From the NCBI GenBank assembly GCA_946042285.1, contig CAMGDK010000071.1:1-7377 (forward strand): a stretch of DNA of 7,377 bases, in the 5' to 3' direction. Position 1 is the first letter of the stretch, and the number at the start of each line of letters is the position of its first letter. Made by a program: the position numbers and the translations under genes. Below are positions 1 through 6,584 of this stretch, one piece after another. The notes under the pieces are model-generated. The model was not told the DNA's origin, did no database searches, and saw only the letters and a program-made list of their open reading frames with translations. This stretch comes from an uncultured Clostridia bacterium. GTDB taxonomy: Bacteria > Bacillota > Clostridia > Oscillospirales > Acutalibacteraceae.

Positions 1-767
1 CGGCAACGCAGATTTTCGGTGACGATCCCGAAATCATGGCGCGCTCGGCAATAAAGTGTCTTGAGTTCAATCCAAGCGCTATTGACATAAACATGGGCTG
101 TCCGGCACCGAAGGTTGCATCAAACGGCGGCGGTGCAAGCCTTATGAAAAATCCACTGCTTGCAGGCGAAATTGTTAAGGCAGTCAGCAGTGCCGTTAGT
201 ATTCCCGTTACCGTAAAGATAAGAGCAGGCTGGGACGACGAAAGCATTAACGCAGTTGAGCTTGCAAGAATTGTTGAAAAAAACGGTGCATCGGCAGTTG
301 CCGTTCACGGAAGAACAAGGATGCAAATGTATTCGGGTAAGGTTGATTATTCAATAATTGCCGATGTTAAAAGGGCTGTCGATATTCCCGTAATCGGCAA
401 CGGTGATATTGTCGATGAGCAAAGCGCCGCGATAATGCTTGAAAGGACTAATTGCGACGGCATTATGATTGGCAGGGGTGCGCTCGGCAATCCTTGGATT
501 TTCAAGAGAATTGACGCGTATCTGTCCGAATGTCGCGTTTTGCCCGATGTCAGCGTTAACGAAAAAATGGTCGTAATGCTAAAGCATATTCAAACGCTGA
601 TTGAATACAAGGGTGAATATACAGGCATAAGAGAGGCGAGGCACCATGCGGGATATTACACAAAGGGACTTCGCAATTCTGCCGGTTACAGACGAGAGCT
701 CGGCAGGCTTGAAAGCTATGAGCAGTTAGAGGAAATTGCATTTAGAATTGCAAAGGATAATGAGTGA
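1..767 (+). CDS. dusB: tRNA-dihydrouridine synthase, DusB type (5' end cut by window edge)
   Basis: This FMN enzyme uses NADPH to reduce uridines to dihydrouridine in the D-arm region of tRNA, in the cytoplasm. The reading frame is open from the first full codon at position 3, before the first ATG at 36. Its first residues, ATQIFGDDPE followed by IMA, match the family's conserved Q-x-F-G-x-x-P-x-x-M segment, so the ATG at 36 is internal and the true start lies upstream. About 254 codons are visible; the family usually has about 320, so roughly 65-75 N-terminal residues are missing. Visible motifs are DINMGCPAPKV, with the catalytic cysteine codon at 99-101; VKIRAGWD; HGRTR; VIGNGDI; and GRGALGNPW for flavin phosphate binding. 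The C-terminal helical tRNA-binding part carries EARHHAGYYTKGLR. The stop TGA (765-767) overlaps the nagA start. DusB is favoured over other Dus subfamilies by the GCPAPKV form and the C-terminal motif, but the subfamily is less certain than the Dus call. Confidence 0.94.
   Translation, partial: ATQIFGDDPEIMARSAIKCLEFNPSAIDINMGCPAPKVASNGGGASLMKNPLLAGEIVKAVSSAVSIPVTVKIRAGWDDESINAVELARIVEKNGASAVAVHGRTRMQMYSGKVDYSIIADVKRAVDIPVIGNGDIVDEQSAAIMLERTNCDGIMIGRGALGNPWIFKRIDAYLSECRVLPDVSVNEKMVVMLKHIQTLIEYKGEYTGIREARHHAGYYTKGLRNSAGYRRELGRLESYEQLEEIAFRIAKDNE
752..757 (+). promoter_or_regulatory. ribosome binding site of nagA
   Basis: AAAGGA lies inside the last codons of dusB. It is 6 bases from GTG 764 and 9 bases from ATG 767, so it supports initiation here but does not choose between the two starts. 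Its position inside dusB and the overlapping stop suggest translational coupling of nagA to dusB. Confidence 0.6.
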
Positions 768-1882
768 TGATTTTTAAGAATTGTACATTTTTTAACGATT
801 GTTTTGAAAAGGATTTTGCCGATATTGAAATTGAAGACGGTGTTATTAAGCAGATAGGCAGTCTTAACGGCGAGGGCAAGGATATGAGGGGACTGACGCT
901 TATCCCCGGATTTGTTGATGTTCATATTCACGGCTGCGGCGGCGGTGATGCGTCTGATGCAAGCAGTGACAGCCTTGAAAAAATCACAAGGGAGCTTGCC
1001 CGTCACGGCGTAACCTCGTTTTGCCCGACAACTATGACACTCGGCACAAATCAGCTTGTTAAAGCAGTTAAGGAGATAAAGAATTTCAAATCAAGCGGAG
1101 CAAAAATTGCGGGCATAAATCTTGAGGGCCCGTTCATCGCCATGAGTAAAAAGGGCGCACAAAATCCTGCTTATGTCAGAGCAGGAAGCGTTGAAGAATT
1201 TGATGAAATAAATGAAGCGTCAGGCAATCTTGTAAGGCTTATCACAATTGCACCGGAGGCGTTTGACAGCGAGGATTTTATTAAGCATGTCAGCAGTAAA
1301 TGCACAGTGTCAATCGGTCATTCTGCCGCAGACTCGAAGGAGTGTAAGAGGAGTATAGACAACGGCATCAGGCATGCGACACATCTTTTCAATGCCATGA
1401 CGCCTATGACTCACAGAGAGGCGGGCATTGCAGGCACGGTGCTCGACGACGAGCGAGTTATGTGCGAGCTTATTTGCGACGGCGGTCATATTTGCCCGAC
1501 GGTTATCAGGAATGCATTTGATATGCTTGGACAGGACAGAACAGTTGTCGTAAGTGATTCGATGAGAGGTGCAGGACTCGGTGAGGGCGAGTTTGAGCTT
1601 GGCGGTCAGCAGGTATTCGTTAAGCCCAACGGCAAATACGCTGTTCTTGAGGACGGCACAATTGCCGCTTCAATCACCAACATTCATCAGGAGTTTAAAA
1701 ATCTTATTGATTTCGGCATAGATATTAAAACTGCGCTTAAGGCGTGCACAATCAATCCTGCGCGCGCAATTAAAGAGGATGAGCATATCGGCTCAATTAA
1801 GGTAGGTAAGCGCGCAGACCTTGTTTTCCTTGATGAAAAGCTTGATATAAAAGAGGTTTATATTGATGGAATACTCGCTTAA
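764..1882 (+). CDS. nagA: N-acetylglucosamine-6-phosphate deacetylase
   Basis: This cytoplasmic amidohydrolase converts GlcNAc-6-phosphate to glucosamine-6-phosphate and acetate, feeding amino sugars from cell-wall recycling or uptake into metabolism. Two starts are possible in frame: GTG at 764 (372 aa, 4 bp overlap with dusB) and ATG at 767 (371 aa, TGATG overlap). AAAGGA at 752-757 suits both; I think ATG is at least as likely. Counting from ATG 767, the metal site motif is VDVHIHG (H53, H55), followed by PTTMT, NLEGPF with metal ligand E120, GHSAAD with H185, and THLFNAM with H206. DGGH lies near 238-241 and the catalytic aspartate is D264 in VVSDSM. NPARA near 330 and the closing VGKRADLVFLD complete the TIM-barrel and beta-sandwich layout. 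Length is normal for the family. One oddity: the usual G-S turn after GT(L/I) reads GTIAASITNIHQEF. No nagB, PTS or nag regulator gene is in the window. Confidence 0.96.
   Translation: MMIFKNCTFFNDCFEKDFADIEIEDGVIKQIGSLNGEGKDMRGLTLIPGFVDVHIHGCGGGDASDASSDSLEKITRELARHGVTSFCPTTMTLGTNQLVKAVKEIKNFKSSGAKIAGINLEGPFIAMSKKGAQNPAYVRAGSVEEFDEINEASGNLVRLITIAPEAFDSEDFIKHVSSKCTVSIGHSAADSKECKRSIDNGIRHATHLFNAMTPMTHREAGIAGTVLDDERVMCELICDGGHICPTVIRNAFDMLGQDRTVVVSDSMRGAGLGEGEFELGGQQVFVKPNGKYAVLEDGTIAASITNIHQEFKNLIDFGIDIKTALKACTINPARAIKEDEHIGSIKVGKRADLVFLDEKLDIKEVYIDGILA
1852..1856 (+). promoter_or_regulatory. ribosome binding site of trmL
   Basis: AGAGG sits within the 3' end of nagA, 9 bases before ATG 1866. 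It supports ATG 1866 over TTG 1863 and shows that trmL translation starts before nagA translation ends. Confidence 0.55.
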
Positions 1883-2366
1883 TATTGTACTTATCGAGCC
1901 TGAAATTCCGCAGAATACAGGCAATATTGCAAGAACCTGTGCCGCAACAGGCGCAAGGCTTCATCTTGTAGGTCCTATGGGATTTCAAATTACGGATAAG
2001 CAGGTTAAAAGGGCAGGTCTTGACTATTGGGACAAGCTTGATATTTCCTATTACGACAGTACAGAGGAATTTTTTGAGAAGAATAAGGACGGCAGGTTTT
2101 ACTATTTTACAACAAAGGGTGAGATTACCCATTCCGATATGAAATACGAAAACAATGCCTATCTCGTTTTCGGCAAGGAGACAAAGGGGCTTCCCGAGGA
2201 GCTTTTGAAGGAAAATCACGACACCTGCGTTAGATTACCCATGCGCGGAATAATTCGCAGTCTTAATCTTTCAAATGCAGTGTGCGTCGGCACATACGAG
2301 GTGCTAAGGCAGTGGGGCTATCCCGAGCTTTCGCAAAAGGGTAAGCTGACTAAATACGATTGGTAA
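1866..2366 (+). CDS. trmL: tRNA (cytidine/uridine-34-2'-O)-methyltransferase, SPOUT family
   Basis: The family uses S-adenosylmethionine to 2'-O-methylate the wobble nucleotide 34 of tRNA-Leu isoacceptors. The protein has 166 residues from ATG 1866, close to the usual size of about 155-165, and is a single SPOUT (trefoil-knot) domain with no extra RNA-binding domain. The N-terminal signature is LNIVLIEPEIPQNTGNIAR (residues 5-23). MGF followed by RAGLDYW lies near 38-55, FGKETKGLP (102-110) forms the SAM-binding knot loop, and RLPM with SLNLSNAV (about 123-139) is the last conserved motif. The in-frame TTG at 1863 would add one methionine; ATG 1866 is preferred because AGAGG at 1852-1856 is 9 bases upstream. 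The gene starts inside nagA, overlapping it by 17 bp in another frame, and ends 26 bp before polA. Other SPOUT methylases such as TrmH are less likely because of the short length and these exact motifs. Confidence 0.94.
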   Translation: MEYSLNIVLIEPEIPQNTGNIARTCAATGARLHLVGPMGFQITDKQVKRAGLDYWDKLDISYYDSTEEFFEKNKDGRFYYFTTKGEITHSDMKYENNAYLVFGKETKGLPEELLKENHDTCVRLPMRGIIRSLNLSNAVCVGTYEVLRQWGYPELSQKGKLTKYDW

Positions 2367-2392
2367 GGATTATTATTTTTTGAGGTTCATAT

Positions 2393-4999
2393 ATGAAATT
2401 ATTAGTCATTGATGGCAACAGTATTGTCAACCGTGCATTTTACGGCATCAAGCTTCTTACAACTAAATCAGGTGAGTACACAAATGCGATCTACGGCTTT
2501 TTAACAATTTTGCTTAAGCTTCGTGATTTGTGCGAGCCTGACGCCGTTGCAGTTGCGTTTGATGTGCATGCGCCTACCTTTAGGCATAAAATTTACAGCG
2601 ACTATAAGGCAGGCCGTCACGCCATGGCAGACGAGCTAAGGTCGCAGATGCCTGTGCTTAAGGAGCTTCTTCACTCGCTTGGTATAAAGACACTTGAGGC
2701 TGAGGGCTGGGAGGCAGATGATATTCTCGGCACTCTTGCCTCTGCTTGCAGAAAAAACGGTGACGAATGCTTTATCGCAACAGGTGACAGGGACTCTCTT
2801 CAGCTTGCTCACGGCGGAGTAAAGGTGCTTCTTGCAAGAACAAAGATGGGACAGGCAGTAACCGATGTTTATGACGAAAAAGCAATAATGGAGGAGTACG
2901 GCGTTACTCCCGCACAGTTAATTCAGGTTAAGGCGCTTCAGGGTGATTCGAGCGATAATATCCCGGGTGTTGCAGGCGTAGGAGCAAAGACTGCACTCGA
3001 CCTTATTCAGCGCTTTGAAAGCATTGATAATATTTATGAAAATCTTGACGATATTGATATTAAGCCGGGGGTAAGAGCAAAGCTTGCAAACGATAAGGAC
3101 AAGGCTTATTTGTCATTAGAGCTTGGTGAAATCCGCACAGATGCACCGATAAGCCTTGATATAAATGATTATGTAATTAAGGATAGAAACGAGCAGCAGG
3201 CAGTTTCGCAGTTTGTAAGGCTCGAGCTGTTTTCGCTTATTCCTAAATTCAATCTTGATCCTAATAATGCAGGTGTATCGGTTAAGGGAGATGAGCCTGA
3301 AAAGGAGCGTGAAATCTCTCGCCTTACATGTGTCGATGCAGATTATTTGCTTGACAGAGTTAGAGGCAATGACACATATTTTTACCCTGTAATCGTGGAT
3401 AACAGCATTACGGATTTGTATATTTGCTTTGGTGATGAGATTATTGTAATGCCGTCGGAAACACCGGAGTATTCGTATTTTGTAAGAAATTTCTTTGCAG
3501 ATGAGAGCACTGCAAAATACACATACAACACAAAGGAGCTTCACCGTCTTGCGTGCAGGTACGGCGTTGAGCTTAAGGGTGTAAAGGGCGACTTAATGCT
3601 AAGTGCATATCTTCTTCGACCGAGTGACAGTAATTATGATATTGAGCATCTTTGCCTTGAGTACGGAGTTAAAATACCGGAATTTCTCAATTCTCTCGGC
3701 GAAAAGGATATGACAGTGTCGCTTGCCGCAGTAATCAAGCCGTTGTTTGAAAAGACAGACAGGCTTATTGATGAGGCAGACGAAAGAATGCTTCTTGATG
3801 AAATTGAGCTTCCGCTCAGCGCAGTGCTTGCAAGGATGGAATATGCAGGCTTTGAGGTTGATAAGCAGGGCATTGAGTCCTTCGGTAAAATGCTTGGAGA
3901 AAGAATCGGCGAGCTTACAAAATCAATTTATGAAAGTGTCGGCTACGACTTTAACATCAACTCTCCAAAGCAGCTCGGTAAGGCTCTTTTTGAGGATTTA
4001 GGTCTGCCCTGCAAAAAGAAGACAAAGACAGGATATTCGACTAACGCGGAGGTGCTTGAGGGACTTGTAGGCGAGCATGCTGCAATTTCTCAGATACTTG
4101 AGTATCGTTCACTCAGCAAGCTTAAGTCAACATACTGCGACGGCTTGCTTAAGGTCATTGAGGACGACGGCAGAATTCATACAAGATTTAATCAGGTTGA
4201 AACAAGGACGGGCAGAATATCATCTCTTGAGCCGAATTTGCAGAATATTCCAATACGCACAGAGCTTGGCAGAGAAATGAGAAAGTTCTTTGTTGCAGGA
4301 GAGGGCAAGAAGCTTGTTGATGTCGATTACAGTCAAATTGAGCTGCGTGTTTTGTCCGACCTTGCAGATGACAAAACTATGATTGACGCTTTCAATAACG
4401 GCGATGACATTCATGCAATAACTGCTTCACAGGTGTTTAATCTGCCACTTGAATTTGTAACTCCGCAAATGAGAAGCAGGGCAAAGGCAGTTAACTTTGG
4501 TATCGTTTACGGTATCGGTGCTTTTTCGCTTGCAAAGGATATAGGTGTTTCAAATGCTGAGGCAAAGCAGTATATCGAAAGCTATCTTTCAACATACAGC
4601 GGCGTAAATAATTATATGAAGCAGATGATAGAAAAGGCGAAGGATAAGGGATACAGCGAAACCTTGTTCAAGAGAAAGCGTTACCTTCCCGAGCTTGCAT
4701 CAAGCAATCACATGCTAAGGTCGTTTGGTGAGCGCGTTGCAAGGAATATGCCTATTCAGGGCACTGCCGCCGATATTATCAAAATTGCCATGGTTAAGGT
4801 TGACCGTCGTTTATCGGATGAGGGCATGAAATCGCATCTTATTCTTCAGGTGCATGATGAGCTTATTGTTGAGGCGCCTGAAAACGAGGCTCAAAAGGCT
4901 CTTGAAATCGTTACGCAGGAAATGGAGAATGCATGTAAAATGAAGGTGCTTCTTCGTGCAGACGGCTCAATAGGAGATACATGGTATGATGCTCATTAA
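2393..4999 (+). CDS. polA: DNA polymerase I (5' nuclease and polymerase; proofreading site lost)
   Basis: Family A polymerase that removes RNA primers, joins Okazaki fragments and fills repair gaps. It has 868 residues; E. coli Pol I has 928. Residues 1-290 are the 5' nuclease, with D7 in IDGNS, YKAGR near 71-75, EADD (107-110), GDRD (131-134) and the helix-hairpin-helix region GDSSDNIPGVAGVGAKTA from 184. Residues about 300-470 sit where the 3'-5' exonuclease domain belongs, but the DxE metal motif is absent (the region reads VIVDNSITDL), so proofreading is probably lost, as in Bacillus and Thermus enzymes. Residues about 470-868 are the polymerase. TRTGRISS and PNLQNIPIR (604-622) precede motif A, DYSQIE (D645, E650). 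Motif B runs from R694 through K698 and F702 to Y706, and motif C is HDE (821-823). These catalytic residues keep a constant offset of 60 from the E. coli numbering. F702 predicts normal discrimination against dideoxynucleotides. GAGG at 2382-2385 is 7 bases before the start. Confidence 0.98.
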   Translation: MKLLVIDGNSIVNRAFYGIKLLTTKSGEYTNAIYGFLTILLKLRDLCEPDAVAVAFDVHAPTFRHKIYSDYKAGRHAMADELRSQMPVLKELLHSLGIKTLEAEGWEADDILGTLASACRKNGDECFIATGDRDSLQLAHGGVKVLLARTKMGQAVTDVYDEKAIMEEYGVTPAQLIQVKALQGDSSDNIPGVAGVGAKTALDLIQRFESIDNIYENLDDIDIKPGVRAKLANDKDKAYLSLELGEIRTDAPISLDINDYVIKDRNEQQAVSQFVRLELFSLIPKFNLDPNNAGVSVKGDEPEKEREISRLTCVDADYLLDRVRGNDTYFYPVIVDNSITDLYICFGDEIIVMPSETPEYSYFVRNFFADESTAKYTYNTKELHRLACRYGVELKGVKGDLMLSAYLLRPSDSNYDIEHLCLEYGVKIPEFLNSLGEKDMTVSLAAVIKPLFEKTDRLIDEADERMLLDEIELPLSAVLARMEYAGFEVDKQGIESFGKMLGERIGELTKSIYESVGYDFNINSPKQLGKALFEDLGLPCKKKTKTGYSTNAEVLEGLVGEHAAISQILEYRSLSKLKSTYCDGLLKVIEDDGRIHTRFNQVETRTGRISSLEPNLQNIPIRTELGREMRKFFVAGEGKKLVDVDYSQIELRVLSDLADDKTMIDAFNNGDDIHAITASQVFNLPLEFVTPQMRSRAKAVNFGIVYGIGAFSLAKDIGVSNAEAKQYIESYLSTYSGVNNYMKQMIEKAKDKGYSETLFKRKRYLPELASSNHMLRSFGERVARNMPIQGTAADIIKIAMVKVDRRLSDEGMKSHLILQVHDELIVEAPENEAQKALEIVTQEMENACKMKVLLRADGSIGDTWYDAH
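4972..4976 (+). promoter_or_regulatory. ribosome binding site of rimI
   Basis: AGGAG lies within the last codons of polA, 9 bases before ATG 4986 and 12 before ATG 4989, so it favours the first ATG. Its location implies coupling of rimI translation to polA. Confidence 0.6.
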
Positions 5000-5420
5000 A
5001 AGAATGGAAAAGCAGGATATTGACTCCGTTTACGAGATTGAGTGTGCCTGCTTTTCAAATCCGTGGAGCAGAGAGGATATTGCAGGTCAGCTTGAGCTTG
5101 AAACCTCTCACTTTCTTGTAGCGCTTGTTGACAACAGAGTCGCAGGATATATGGGACTGCAAATTTTTTCGGGCGAGGGATATGTAACAAATGTTGCTGT
5201 TTTGCCCGAATACAGAAGACAGGGAATTGCAGAGGCTTTGATTAAAAATCAGCTTGAAAACGAAATGGAGTTTATCTCGCTTGAGGTTAGGCAAGGCAAC
5301 GCTCCTGCAATTTCACTTTACGAAAAATGCGGATTTGAGAATGTCGGCATCAGACCGAATTTTTATACAAATCCAAACGAAAACGCGATAATAATGACAA
5401 AGCAAAAGGATAATTTATGA
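4986..5420 (+). CDS. rimI: GNAT N-acetyltransferase, RimI type (ribosomal protein S18 N-terminal alanine acetylation)
   Basis: A cytoplasmic acetyl-CoA-dependent N-alpha-acetyltransferase; the named substrate in E. coli is ribosomal protein bS18. The protein has 144 residues, near the family size of about 148, and is one GNAT fold. VTNVAVLPEYRRQGIAEALI (67-86) is the acetyl-CoA site with the Q/R-x-x-G-x-A loop. SLEVRQGNAPAISLYEKCGF (98-117) is the RimI signature. Its E100 and Y112 keep the same 12-residue spacing as the catalytic glutamate 103 and tyrosine 115 known in the enterobacterial enzyme. RPNFYTNPNENAIIM near the C-terminus is also typical. ATG 4986 is chosen over ATG 4989 because AGGAG at 4972-4976 is 9 bases away. 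The start lies 14 bp inside polA, and the stop overlaps the tsaD start as ATGA. The tsaD partnership supports RimI; the true substrate range is inferred. Confidence 0.93.
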   Translation: MMLIKRMEKQDIDSVYEIECACFSNPWSREDIAGQLELETSHFLVALVDNRVAGYMGLQIFSGEGYVTNVAVLPEYRRQGIAEALIKNQLENEMEFISLEVRQGNAPAISLYEKCGFENVGIRPNFYTNPNENAIIMTKQKDNL

Positions 5421-6436
5421 AGATATTGGGAATTGAGTCCTCGTGCGACGAAACGGCTTGCGCTGTTGTTGAGGACGGCAGAAAGGTTCTTTCAAATGTA
5501 ATAGCAACATCACTTGAGGAGCATAAGCTCTACGGCGGAGTTGTGCCGGAAATTGCATCAAGGCGACATGCAGAGTCTATCAGCGCAGTTGTTAAAGAGG
5601 CTCTCGAGCAGGCTGATTGCAGTCTTGATGATATTGATGCGATCGCCGTTACTTATGCACCGGGATTGATTGGCGCGCTTCTTGTGGGTGTTAATTTTGC
5701 AAAGGGACTTGCACTTTCTGCAAATAAGCCGTTAGTGCCTGTACATCACCTGAGGGGACATATTGCATCAAACTACATATCAAGTGATATTGAACCACCG
5801 TTTCTTTGCCTTGTTGTAAGCGGCGGTCACTCGCATATCGTTGCGGTAAATTCATATACGGATTTTGAAATAATCGGTAAAACGAGGGATGATGCGGCAG
5901 GAGAGGCTCTTGACAAAGCAGGCAGGACTATGGGACTCGAGTATCCGGGCGGCGTAAGCATTGACAAAATCAGCCGTCAGGGCGACGAAAATGCCTACAA
6001 ATTCCCACACCCGAGGGTTAACGGATGTCCTTATGATTTTTCGTTCAGCGGACTTAAAACCGCTGTAATCAACACTGTTCACAACGCACAGCAAAAGGGT
6101 GAAAGAATCAACATACCGAACCTTGCGGCATCGTTTCAAAAAAGCGTTGTTGATTGCCTGATGAATAATGTCGAAAATGTAATTGTCGAAAAGAATTTTA
6201 AAAAATTAGTAATAGCGGGCGGCGTTTCTGCAAATTCTAAATTAAGAGAAGAGGCAAAAAGGCTTTGCGATAAAAGGGGTGTTACTCTTTACCTGCCTGA
6301 GCTTAAATATTGCGGTGACAATGCCGCGATGATTGCGTCGCAGGGATACTATGAATTTCTTAGCGGTGCCGTTGCAGATGAAAGCCTTAATGCTTATGCA
6401 ACCATGCCTATTGATGAAAACTACAAAACAATTTAA
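5417..6436 (+). CDS. tsaD: tRNA N6-adenosine threonylcarbamoyltransferase TsaD (Kae1/Gcp/YgjD family)
   Basis: TsaD transfers the threonylcarbamoyl group from threonylcarbamoyl-AMP to adenosine 37 of ANN-decoding tRNAs, giving t6A, and works with TsaB and TsaE in bacteria. The 339-residue protein is full length for the family and has the ASKHA (actin/Hsp70-like) fold. The N-terminal GIESSCDET (5-13) is the nucleotide-phosphate loop. VPEIASRRH (43-51) is the family signature. HHLRGH supplies the metal ligands H111 and H115, and VVSGGHSH (133-140) follows. DAAGEALDKAGR (159-170), SFSGLKTA (209-216) and AGGVSANSKLR (267-277) complete the ATP site, and CGDNAAM gives the third metal ligand D301. 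The start ATG 5417 overlaps the rimI stop in ATGA, with AAAAGGA at 5404-5410 six bases upstream. The partners tsaB and tsaE, often beside rimI-tsaD, are not in this window. It is the last gene of the run. Confidence 0.98.
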   Translation: MKILGIESSCDETACAVVEDGRKVLSNVIATSLEEHKLYGGVVPEIASRRHAESISAVVKEALEQADCSLDDIDAIAVTYAPGLIGALLVGVNFAKGLALSANKPLVPVHHLRGHIASNYISSDIEPPFLCLVVSGGHSHIVAVNSYTDFEIIGKTRDDAAGEALDKAGRTMGLEYPGGVSIDKISRQGDENAYKFPHPRVNGCPYDFSFSGLKTAVINTVHNAQQKGERINIPNLAASFQKSVVDCLMNNVENVIVEKNFKKLVIAGGVSANSKLREEAKRLCDKRGVTLYLPELKYCGDNAAMIASQGYYEFLSGAVADESLNAYATMPIDENYKTI

Positions 6437-6441
6437 CTTAC

Positions 6442-6474
6442 CATTATTATATTGTGACAAAATAATGAATTTTT
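6442..6474 (+). terminator. possible weak Rho-independent terminator after tsaD
   Basis: Five bases after the tsaD stop, CATTATT (6442-6448) is repeated inverted as AATAATG (6461-6467). An inner TTG/CAA stem (6452-6454 with 6458-6460) closes a three-base loop, leaving a three-base bulge (6449-6451) on the left arm. A run of five T residues follows (6470-6474). The stem is almost wholly A-T with only two G-C pairs, so it would be a weak terminator. Position and shape support the call; stability is doubtful, and some read-through into pckG is possible. Confidence 0.45.
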
Positions 6475-6484
6475 AGCTGTGATA

Positions 6485-6512
6485 TTGAATTTTTTTTGTT
6501 TTTTGGTATAAT
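6485..6512 (+). promoter_or_regulatory. sigma-A (housekeeping) promoter of pckG
   Basis: TTGAAT at 6485-6490 serves as the -35 (first four bases match TTGACA), followed by a 16-base spacer and a perfect -10 box TATAAT at 6507-6512. The -10 is preceded by TGG at 6504-6506, an extended -10 TGn motif that would compensate for the imperfect -35. The spacer is nearly all T. The expected transcription start is near 6518-6520, giving a 5' untranslated leader of about 65 bases before pckG. This is the best promoter I can see in the window. Confidence 0.75.
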
Positions 6513-6517
6513 TAACT

Positions 6518-6545
6518 GGAATAGAATTTTTTAGAGTTTTATTCT
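6518..6545 (+). promoter_or_regulatory. imperfect inverted repeat at the start of the pckG leader
   Basis: GGAATAGAA (6518-6526) and TTTTATTCT (6537-6545) can pair over nine positions including two G-U pairs, around a ten-base loop. It falls at the predicted transcription start, so it could be a 5'-terminal mRNA stem-loop or a repressor operator. At the DNA level the arms are imperfect and the AT-rich background makes chance repeats common, so no function is assigned. Confidence 0.3.
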
Positions 6546-6570
6546 TGGCATTACAAACTATTTTTCATAT

Positions 6571-6576
6571 AAGGAG
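6571..6576 (+). promoter_or_regulatory. ribosome binding site of pckG
   Basis: AAGGAG, a strong Shine-Dalgarno match, stands 8 bases before ATG 6585 in AT-rich, probably unstructured leader. It fixes the start of a gene whose stop is outside the window. Confidence 0.85.
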
Positions 6577-6584
6577 AATAAATT

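Noticed and set aside
716..1006. 96-codon minus-strand frame across the dusB/nagA junction
   Set aside because: Antisense to the dusB end and the metal-binding start of nagA, with no motif and no credible ribosome site noted.
1797..2219. 140-codon open frame on the minus strand across the nagA/trmL junction
   Set aside because: It is antisense to two well-recognised genes and shows no conserved motif, so it is a shadow frame.
2367..2392. Possible terminator or promoter in the trmL-polA gap
   Set aside because: The 26 bases contain a T run but no stem before it and no -35/-10 pair; only the polA ribosome site GAGG is supported.
3116..3544. 142-codon open frame on the minus strand
   Set aside because: It lies wholly antisense to the linker/exonuclease-like part of polA, has no recognisable motif or domain, is rich in Cys/Ile as expected from a reverse complement of this codon usage, and polA is continuous through it.
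3747..4280. Two plus-strand alternative-frame ORFs inside polA (3747-4001 and 4077-4280)
   Set aside because: The polA frame is unbroken and conserved here, including TRTGRISS and PNLQNIP; the alternative frames have no recognisable features, and no frameshift is needed.
6452..6469. TTGTGA half-site resembling a Rex (NADH-sensing) or CRP-like operator
   Set aside because: The second half-site TCACAA is missing; the downstream bases read AATGAA, so there is no palindrome of the right form.
6535..6559. AGTTT/AAACT stem in the pckG leader as a possible attenuator or riboswitch
   Set aside because: Only five A/T-rich pairs around a 15-base loop, competing with the upstream repeat; the leader of about 65 bases is too short and lacks any riboswitch motif I recognise.
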